Source of the DNA: Loktanella fryxellensis
GTDB lineage: Bacteria > Pseudomonadota > Alphaproteobacteria > Rhodobacterales > Rhodobacteraceae
Reading direction: 5' to 3'
DNA length: 64,000 nt
Assembly: GCF_900110065.1 (NCBI RefSeq)
Contig: NZ_FOCI01000002.1
Span: 62,001-126,000, forward strand
Made by a program: the position numbers and the translations under genes. The notes beneath the pieces were generated by a model. That model saw nothing but the letters and a program-made list of their open reading frames with translations, made no database searches and was not told the origin of the DNA. Shown here piece by piece: positions 58,300 to 64,000 of the stretch. Position 1 is the stretch's first letter, and the number at the start of each line of letters is the position of its first letter.

Positions 58300-58790
58300 A
58301 CAAGGCATTCACCAAAGAAGACGAAGGACCGCAGGCCGACCGGCTGGACGATCTGCCGCAAAGCCCGCATCCAAATTATGTGACGCCAGCGGGTTTGGTC
58401 AGATTGCAGCAACAGTTGCGCGACCGGCACGCAGATCTGTCAGCCCTGCCGCGCGACAGTCTGGCGGCCAAGGTACCCCGCGCCATGGCGGAACGCGACA
58501 TCCGGTTTCTGGAGGGGCGCATCAACCGCGCGATCCCGGTCGATCCGGCAGCCCAGGACGCAGATGCCGTGGCCTTCGGGGCCAGCGTGACCGTCCTGGA
58601 CGACGAGGACCGGCAAACGGAATGGCGTATCGTGGGAGAGGACGAAGCCGATCCCGCGCAGCACCGCATCGCGCCCTTCTCGCCCCTCGCGCAGGCACTG
58701 ATGGGCGCGCGGGTGGGTGACGTGGTGGACTGGCGCAAACCTGGTGGCGTGGCGGAATTGAAGATCGTGGCAATCCGCTATTCGACCTGA
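58296..58790 (+). CDS. GreA/GreB-family transcription elongation factor
   Basis: 164 residues. After a polar start (MNKAFTKEDEG) comes a coiled-coil part (YVTPAGLVRLQQQLRDRHAD to MAERDIRFLEGRINRA, about 28-85) and the FKBP-like C-terminal domain (FGASVTVLDDEDRQTEWRIV, about 95-114; then SPLAQALMGARVGDVVDW). Length and order match GreB-type factors that rescue backtracked RNA polymerase. Lies on the opposite strand between rpsO and pnp. Confidence 0.8.
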   Translation: MNKAFTKEDEGPQADRLDDLPQSPHPNYVTPAGLVRLQQQLRDRHADLSALPRDSLAAKVPRAMAERDIRFLEGRINRAIPVDPAAQDADAVAFGASVTVLDDEDRQTEWRIVGEDEADPAQHRIAPFSPLAQALMGARVGDVVDWRKPGGVAELKIVAIRYST

Positions 58791-58813
58791 TGCAGAGGCC
58801 ACTGTCCGGAAAC

Positions 58814-58843
58814 GCAAAAGGCCCGCCATGTCTGGCGGGCCTT
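58814..58843. terminator. Terminator between gre and rpsO (probably bidirectional)
   Basis: AAGGCCCGCCA-TGTC-TGGCGGGCCTT, a perfect stem. The minus strand has TTTTGCG after it, for rpsO; the plus strand has only TTCG. Confidence 0.78.
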
Positions 58844-58864
58844 CGTCGTCGTGGCCTGTCCGCG

Positions 58865-59134
58865 TTAGCGGCGCAGACCCAGACGCTTGATCAGGTCCTG
58901 ATAGCGGGCCTCGTCCTTGCTGCGGGTATAGTCCAGCAGCTTGCGGCGCAGGGCGACCATCTTCAGCAGACCACGGCGGCCGTGGTTGTCTTTCTTGTGC
59001 ATCTTGAAATGCTCGGTCAGCGTCGCGATGCGCGACGACAGGATGGCGACCTGGACTTCGGGCGAACCGGTGTCGCCTTCCTTGGTCGCATAGTCCTTCA
59101 TGACGCGGGCTTTTTCTTCGGCGGTAATCGACAT
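58865..59134 (-). CDS. rpsO: Ribosomal protein S15
   Basis: 89-residue S15: [20 protein letters not shown], then [20 protein letters not shown] and [23 protein letters not shown] ribosome site. In many bacteria rpsO sits directly upstream of pnp; here the Gre gene lies between them in reverse. Confidence 0.97.
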   Translation of the reverse strand: MSITAEEKARVMKDYATKEGDTGSPEVQVAILSSRIATLTEHFKMHKKDNHGRRGLLKMVALRRKLLDYTRSKDEARYQDLIKRLGLRR

Positions 59135-59260
59135 CGGGGTCTCCTTGGTTAAAGGTGATGGCGCAATCCGGGATGTCGTCCAGAAAGGCCCTTGGAGGGT
59201 GGATACGCGCCTATAGGCGCATCATCCGCGAAAGGAAAGCGTCTTTGCCTTGGGGCTGCG

Positions 59261-60310
59261 TCAGATCGCGGTCAGCACGACCCGCGACAGATCGAGGGTC
59301 GCGACGCCGGACAGGCGTGCCACCACCGCGTCGTCGGCCAAGAGGGTCAGGCCATCCGCATCGGTGATGGTGGACAGGGTCGGCACGTCGCCCGTGTAAC
59401 TCACCTCGATCACATCCTGCGTGGCGTCGAAGTCGTCGATGACGGCATTGCCCCCTTGCAAAAGGTCGAACGTGTCCGCGCCGTCGCCGCCGTTCAGGTG
59501 ATCGCCATGGCCGGCCACGATCCGGTCGTTGCCGGCACCGCCATTCAGATAATCGGCGGTCACGACCGACGGATCGTCCGCCCCATCGCGGCCTGCCGCA
59601 TCGTCATCTGTGCGTCCGTCCAGCAGGTCATTGCCGCCGCCGCCCATCATGGTGTCCGCGCCCGCGCCGCCGACCAGCGTGTCATCGCCCCAGCCGCCCA
59701 TCAGGACATCGTCGCCATCCGCGCCCAGCAGCAAGTCGTCGCCGTCGCCGCCATGGACCTGATCGTGGCCCGCCCCGGCGTCCACCCGGTCGTCCCCCAG
59801 ATTGCCGAAGACGGTGTCGTCCCCCGCATCCGCAAAGATGTCGTCGTCCTGCATGTCGCCCGCAATTTCATCAGCGTCCATCGTGCCGGTGCGGATGGAC
59901 GGCTCCACCACTGGCAGCGGTTCGACCCCGGGCAGGGGGAAAAGGTCGTCGGTCACGCCCGGCACCGTGTCAATGTCCGTACCGATGTCATCCGACGTGT
60001 CCGGTTCGCTGCCTGCATCGGACAACAGGTCGTCGCCGAAATCGACGTCCGGATCGGTCGTCGCGCTGCCATCGTCGGCCAGAATGGCGCCTGCACCGGC
60101 ACCATCGTCGGAATCATCCGTCAGGACGCCGCCGGCGCCCGCATCGCCGTCCATGTCCGACACCATCGTCACCAGATCAGTGGTCTGACCCGCGTCGTCC
60201 GTTGGCCGCTGCGGATCGTTCGCCGGATCGGTGTCGTCGCTGGCCGCGACATCCCCCACCATGACGAAGGACGACATCGCAAGTCCGAGTAAACCGATGA
60301 TCGCAAGCAT
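59261..60310 (-). CDS. RTX-type calcium-binding secreted protein
   Basis: 349 residues. N-terminal hydrophobic stretch (MLAIIGLLGLAMSSFVMVGDVAA), a long acidic Asp/Ala/Gly/Thr linker (24-150), then RTX nonapeptide repeats GGxGxDxLx (HGGDGDDLLLGADGDDVLMG about 188-207; NGGAGNDRIVAG near 255; NGGDGADTFDLL near 275), which bind calcium. C-terminal part is ordinary beta-rich. No type I secretion genes are adjacent. Function unknown. Confidence 0.72.
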   Translation of the reverse strand: MLAIIGLLGLAMSSFVMVGDVAASDDTDPANDPQRPTDDAGQTTDLVTMVSDMDGDAGAGGVLTDDSDDGAGAGAILADDGSATTDPDVDFGDDLLSDAGSEPDTSDDIGTDIDTVPGVTDDLFPLPGVEPLPVVEPSIRTGTMDADEIAGDMQDDDIFADAGDDTVFGNLGDDRVDAGAGHDQVHGGDGDDLLLGADGDDVLMGGWGDDTLVGGAGADTMMGGGGNDLLDGRTDDDAAGRDGADDPSVVTADYLNGGAGNDRIVAGHGDHLNGGDGADTFDLLQGGNAVIDDFDATQDVIEVSYTGDVPTLSTITDADGLTLLADDAVVARLSGVATLDLSRVVLTAI

Positions 60311-60399
60311 GTTGGCGCCTCACATGGATCGCCCCCGACCCGTTGTCGACCTCTCTACCATTCCCACGGGATATTTGCATGGGGTTCGTGCACAAACGG

Positions 60400-61281
60400 T
60401 TAATCTTGTCTGAAATGCGGCACGAAGGCATCCAGCACCGCCTGCGGGTTCTCCTCCATCGCGAAGTGGCCGGACCGGCAGGCGTTGCCCGTCACCTGCC
60501 ACGCCCACCTTTGCCAGATCGCCAGCGGATCACCGGTCTGGGCGGGGAATCCCGCCTCGGCCCACAGGAAATGCAACGGGGCCGAGATCCGCGCACCCGT
60601 CGCGCGGTCGGTGTCGTCGATCCGCCGGTCGGTCGTGGCCCCTGCGCGGTAGTCGGCGCACATCGCCGCCGCCCGTCCCGCCATCTGTGCGCGGTAGCTG
60701 TCCAGCGCGTCCGGGGCAAAGACATCCAGGGATTTCGCACGTGTCCAGGCGGTCAGTGTCCAGTCCGTGTAACCCGCCGCATCCGCCGCGATCATCCGTT
60801 CCGGCAGGGGCGCGGGCTGCGCGAGGAAGGTCCAGTGATAGGCCTTCATCGCCAGATCGGCGGTCCAGCCTGCCCAGAAATCGCCCGTCGGCACGATCTC
60901 GATGATGCCGAGGCGGCGCACCCTTTCCGGGTGATCCAGCGCCAGACGATAGGCCACCCGCGCGCCCCGGTCGTGACCCAGCACATGAGCGCGGTCCAGT
61001 CCCAGCGCATCCATCAGCCCCACGATGTCACGGGCCATCGTGCGCTTGGCATAGGTCGTGTGGTCCGCATCGTCCGCCGGCGCGTCGCTGTCGCCATAGC
61101 CGCGCAGGTCCGGCACGATCACGTCGAAATCCTGCGCGAACCGCGGTGCCACACGCGCCCAGCAATGGTGGTTCTGCGGATAGCCATGCAGCAGGATCAG
61201 CGGCACGCCGCGCCCGGCGCGGTGCACCGACAGCGTGACCTCGCCGATCGGGACGAAGGATCGGGTAAAGCCTGCGATCAT
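60400..61281 (-). CDS. Alpha/beta hydrolase resembling fluoroacetate/haloacetate dehalogenase
   Basis: 293 residues. Oxyanion motif LLHGYPQ (30-36), DLRGYGDS (58-65), nucleophile Asp104 in GHDRGARVA (102-110) and the C-terminal catalytic His272 in GHFAMEENP. The HDRG nucleophile turn with RGYGDS is the pattern of haloacetate dehalogenases, but related epoxide hydrolases share it, so substrate is not settled. Confidence 0.78.
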   Translation of the reverse strand: MIAGFTRSFVPIGEVTLSVHRAGRGVPLILLHGYPQNHHCWARVAPRFAQDFDVIVPDLRGYGDSDAPADDADHTTYAKRTMARDIVGLMDALGLDRAHVLGHDRGARVAYRLALDHPERVRRLGIIEIVPTGDFWAGWTADLAMKAYHWTFLAQPAPLPERMIAADAAGYTDWTLTAWTRAKSLDVFAPDALDSYRAQMAGRAAAMCADYRAGATTDRRIDDTDRATGARISAPLHFLWAEAGFPAQTGDPLAIWQRWAWQVTGNACRSGHFAMEENPQAVLDAFVPHFRQD

Positions 61282-61344
61282 CGATCGATCCCCCGTGGCG
61301 ACGCCCTTACCCTAGCGACGGCAGGTCCTCTGTCACGCGGAAGT

Positions 61345-62250
61345 TCAGTCCACGAACACGCGGCTGGGATGCAATTCGCTGCCCATCAGGCGGCCGACGG
61401 CGACGGCGCGGCCCTGATGGGCGGCCCACACCTCGGACCCATAGTCGATGCCGCTGGCGATCACCGTCGCCGCGTTGCCGTGGCGCAGGGGTGTCAGGCT
61501 GGCGGTGGGGCAGGTGACCATCGGCAGGTCGGCCAGACCCACCTCCAGCGGCTGCAGATGGTCGTCGAGCGCGGGCGTCCGCGCGATGGCCTCGATCGCG
61601 TCCAGCGTCAGCGCATCCTCGGCCCGGAAGGGGCCGGACCAGATCCGCCGCAACTGCCGCACATGGGCGTGGCAGCCCAGCGCCGCCCCCAAGTCGCGGG
61701 CGATGGACCGCACGTAGCCGCCCTTGCCGCAGACCATCTCCAGCACCGCATGGTCGGCGTCGGGGCGGTCGTCCAGCAGCAGGCTTTCGACCCACAGCGG
61801 TCGGGCGGCGATGTCCATCGTCTCGCCGTCGCGGGCGCGTTTGTAGGCGCGCTCTCCGTCGATCTTGACTGCGGAAAACTGCGGCGGCACCTGCTGGATG
61901 TTGCCGACGAACCGACCCAGCGCGGCCTTGATCTGATCGTCGGTGGGGCGCGTGTCGCTGGTGGCGATCACCTCGCCTTCCGCATCGTCGGTGTTGGTCG
62001 CCTGACCGAAGCGTATGGTGAAGGTATAGGCCTTCAGCGCATCGGTGATGAAGGGGACGGTCTTCGTCGCCTCGCCCAGCGCAATCGCCAGCACGCCGGT
62101 CGCGTCGGGATCGAGCGTGCCCGCATGACCCGCCTTGTTGGCGCCCAGCGCCCAGCGCACCTTGTTGACGACGGTCGTGCTGGTCAGGCCCGCGGGTTTG
62201 TCCACGATCAGCCAGCCCGAAATGTTGCGTCCCGATTTGCGCCGACCCAT
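61345..62250 (-). CDS. truB: tRNA pseudouridine-55 synthase TruB
   Basis: 301 residues. [20 protein letters not shown] near the N-terminus, catalytic Asp in [11 protein letters not shown] (about 44-54), [11 protein letters not shown] and [16 protein letters not shown] 62250 chosen; upstream in-frame ATG at 62307 lacks conservation. Confidence 0.95.
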   Translation of the reverse strand: MGRRKSGRNISGWLIVDKPAGLTSTTVVNKVRWALGANKAGHAGTLDPDATGVLAIALGEATKTVPFITDALKAYTFTIRFGQATNTDDAEGEVIATSDTRPTDDQIKAALGRFVGNIQQVPPQFSAVKIDGERAYKRARDGETMDIAARPLWVESLLLDDRPDADHAVLEMVCGKGGYVRSIARDLGAALGCHAHVRQLRRIWSGPFRAEDALTLDAIEAIARTPALDDHLQPLEVGLADLPMVTCPTASLTPLRHGNAATVIASGIDYGSEVWAAHQGRAVAVGRLMGSELHPSRVFVD

Positions 62251-62308
62251 GAGGCTCTCCGTCGAAAGGTGAACGCGCCTGCTAGGGGGTGCGGTGCCGC
62301 GCGTCAAG

Positions 62309-63046
62309 CTATTGGACGACGCCCACCAGTGGCCCCAGCGGCGCGAACCCGAAATCCGCCCGGTTCAAAGTGGGCGCATAGAGGCGGCTGATCGACCCGT
62401 CGAGGAACAGCGCATCCGGCAGCCCCAGCCCGTCCCGAAAGAACCGCGCGAACAGATGGAAGTTCACCGGATCGTCCGAGATGACGAAGACCGCCGTGGT
62501 CCCGTCCGCGCTCGTGCCGACGCCGTTGCGGACGTAAAGCGAGTCGCTGTCGGGCAGAAAGCGGGGGTGCAGCTGCCCGCCGATCACCAGCATCGGCCCC
62601 GACTGCGTGGCGTCCCGGCAGGCGGGGCGGGTGTCGGCATAGCTCAGCGTCTCGATCACGCGGGCGGTGGTGTCGGTCAGGCAGAACACGCCGTTGGGCA
62701 GCAGGCCGAAGTTGCCCGGCCCTTCGCGCGTCACCAGCGGTGCCGCCTCCACACCGTCTTCGATATAGAGGCCGACGGCGCGGCGATCCTCGTGATACAT
62801 GCCGGCGTTCATCGCGAAGGCGAGTGTGTTCGGAGCCACCGTGCGTTGCAGGGTATTCCAGCCGCCCAGCACGGTGCCGGTGGCGTCGCGGTGGAACAGT
62901 CGCAGATCCTCCGTCGTGGCATCGACGGTGCAGGCGGTGAACCGCGCGCCATCGAACGTCACGTTCTGGCAGGTCACGGCCCCGGCGGGACCGGCCACGC
63001 CCAGCGCCAGCAGCAGAGGCGCGCACTGCGCCGCAAGCCGCCTCAT
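62309..63046 (-). CDS. Phosphodiester-glycosidase-like (NAGPA/DUF2233) exported protein
   Basis: 245 residues with signal peptide (about 1-23, ending GPAGAV). DUF2233/NAGPA-type motifs: [32 protein letters not shown], then [10 protein letters not shown] and [22 protein letters not shown]. Four-base overlap with rbfA and 58 bases before truB. Substrate unknown. Confidence 0.72.
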   Translation of the reverse strand: MRRLAAQCAPLLLALGVAGPAGAVTCQNVTFDGARFTACTVDATTEDLRLFHRDATGTVLGGWNTLQRTVAPNTLAFAMNAGMYHEDRRAVGLYIEDGVEAAPLVTREGPGNFGLLPNGVFCLTDTTARVIETLSYADTRPACRDATQSGPMLVIGGQLHPRFLPDSDSLYVRNGVGTSADGTTAVFVISDDPVNFHLFARFFRDGLGLPDALFLDGSISRLYAPTLNRADFGFAPLGPLVGVVQ

Positions 63047-63483
63047 GCCTGTTCGTCCCGCGCGACCTCGTCGTCGTCGCTGCGGTCCGGTGCGGCCAGA
63101 TCGGCCTTGACGTCGGGTTTCTCGAACAGGGCGCGGGTCGCGTCCATGCGATCGAAGGTGTCATCGAGCTCGAAGCGGATTTCGGGGGCGAACTTGATGG
63201 TCAGCACCTTGGCGACCTCGCGCCGGATCTCGTGGCGGGATTTGCGCAGGGCCAGCAAGGCGGCGTCCTTGTCGTTGCCGCCCAGCGGCAGGATGAACGC
63301 GGTCGCCACGCTCAGGTCCGGGGAACAGCGCACTTCGCCCACTGTGATCATCATGCGCGACAGGTCGGGATCGTGGATCTCGCCCCGTTGCAGCAGTTCC
63401 GACAACCGCCGGCGGATCAGTTCGCCCAGCCGCAGCTGGCGTTGGTTGGGGGCGCCGCCCCCGGAGGATGATGTCTTTGCCAT
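63043..63483 (-). CDS. rbfA: Ribosome-binding factor A
   Basis: 146-residue 30S maturation factor. [20 protein letters not shown] (15-34), ISDPDL-type [20 protein letters not shown], and [31 protein letters not shown]-region. ATG 63483. Divergent from dapB across 101 bases. Confidence 0.95.
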   Translation of the reverse strand: MAKTSSSGGGAPNQRQLRLGELIRRRLSELLQRGEIHDPDLSRMMITVGEVRCSPDLSVATAFILPLGGNDKDAALLALRKSRHEIRREVAKVLTIKFAPEIRFELDDTFDRMDATRALFEKPDVKADLAAPDRSDDDEVARDEQA

Positions 63484-63584
63484 GCCCCCCCTTACCCCCG
63501 CGGGGCGGCATTTCCAAGCATGGGGTTTCGCAAGGCCCCTGCGGGCAGTATCACGATGGCGGCAACACGAGTGTGGGGGCGGAT

Positions 63585-64000
63585 ATGGCGGCAGGACCGG
63601 GAATCGTTGTGACGGGGGCATCCGGTCGCATGGGGCAGATGCTGGTGCGGGCGATCCACGCGTCGGAGGTCTGCCATCTTGTGGCGGCGCTGGAACGTGA
63701 GGGCCACCCTTGGGTCGGGCAGGACGTGGGCACGGCGATGGGCGGTGCCGCCATCGGCGTGACCGTCACCGACGACCCCGTCGCGGCCTTTGCCCGGGCG
63801 CAGGCTGTCGTCGATTTCACCGCCCCCGCCGCCACGGTGGGTTTCGCGGCGCTGGCCGCACAGGCCCGCGCGGTGCATGTGATCGGCACCACGGGCCTGT
63901 CGGAGGTGGATTTGGCGGCAATTTCCCGCGCCGCCCACCATGCGGTGATCGTGCGCGCCGGCAACATGAGCCTCGGCCTGAACCTGCTGATGCAGATGAC
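63585..64000 (+). CDS. dapB: 4-hydroxy-tetrahydrodipicolinate reductase DapB (5' part)
   Basis: N-terminal 138 residues, cut off by the window edge. NAD(P)-binding motif [12 protein letters not shown] (9-20), VVDFTAP (about 74-80) and GTTGLSE (98-104), all characteristic of DapB in lysine/diaminopimelate synthesis. ATG 63585. Confidence 0.93.
   Translation, partial: MAAGPGIVVTGASGRMGQMLVRAIHASEVCHLVAALEREGHPWVGQDVGTAMGGAAIGVTVTDDPVAAFARAQAVVDFTAPAATVGFAALAAQARAVHVIGTTGLSEVDLAAISRAAHHAVIVRAGNMSLGLNLLMQM

Overview
The window is GC-rich chromosomal DNA from an alphaproteobacterium, most likely a Rhodobacterales (Roseobacter-type) bacterium. The evidence is a FlaF/FlbT/DUF1217-type flagellar cluster, bacteriochlorophyll genes (bchG, bchP) with a PpsR/CrtJ-type operator, TTAA-N7-TTNA elements resembling CtrA sites, and the block ubiB-ubiE-mutM-ech-rpsT-dnaA-dnaN-recF-gyrB. 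Species cannot be read from this sequence alone.

Layout. 1-2013 (minus): 5' part of the hook gene flgE (cut by the window edge) and motB. 2100-5414 (minus): four-gene, fully overlapping operon for an FkbM-type methyltransferase, a DUF6165 protein, a TPR/glycosyltransferase-like protein and an unknown protein, probably surface or flagellin decoration. 5593-7442 (minus): Gfo/Idh/MocA oxidoreductase and ThuA-like protein. 7585-11483 (plus): bchG, bacteriochlorophyll-linked MFS protein, bchP and idi, behind two TGT-N12-ACA palindromes. 11643-12647: PAS/HWE sensor kinase. 12655-37289: main flagellar cluster, with export gate (fliP, flhA, fliR, flhB, fliQ), ATPase complex (fliI, fliH), MS ring (fliF), a C-ring protein (fliN), rod/hook/L-ring genes (flgB, C, F, G, H, fliE, flgJ, fliK, flgD), motor genes (motA, fliL, a motE-like gene), flagellin with flaF/flbT, and several unknown small proteins. 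fliG, fliM, flgI, flgK and flgL are not in the window.

37316-41804: ubiB/ubiE (ubiquinone), mutM, enoyl-CoA hydratase, rpsT. 41805-49872: dnaA, dnaN, recF, gyrB with a GNAT and a LysE gene inserted between recF and gyrB. 49876-55334: a GSGPSL-motif (DUF115-like) protein and a coupled SMC-like ATPase/Mre11-like nuclease pair. 55519-59134: pnp and rpsO (minus) flank an opposite-strand Gre-factor gene and a structured intergenic region. 59261-64000: RTX-type protein, haloacetate-dehalogenase-like hydrolase, truB, phosphodiester-glycosidase-like protein, rbfA, and the start of dapB at the right edge.

How it fits together. The flagellar genes form several divergent or convergent operons. CtrA-like elements lie upstream of motB, fliF/fliL, flagellin and also the putative glycosylation operon, suggesting shared control. 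The pigment block makes the tail-end steps of bacteriochlorophyll synthesis (isoprenoid supply, phytyl reduction, esterification) and is cut off from the rest of the photosynthesis genes. The right half is housekeeping replication, translation and RNA metabolism. All motif and promoter calls were made by eye.
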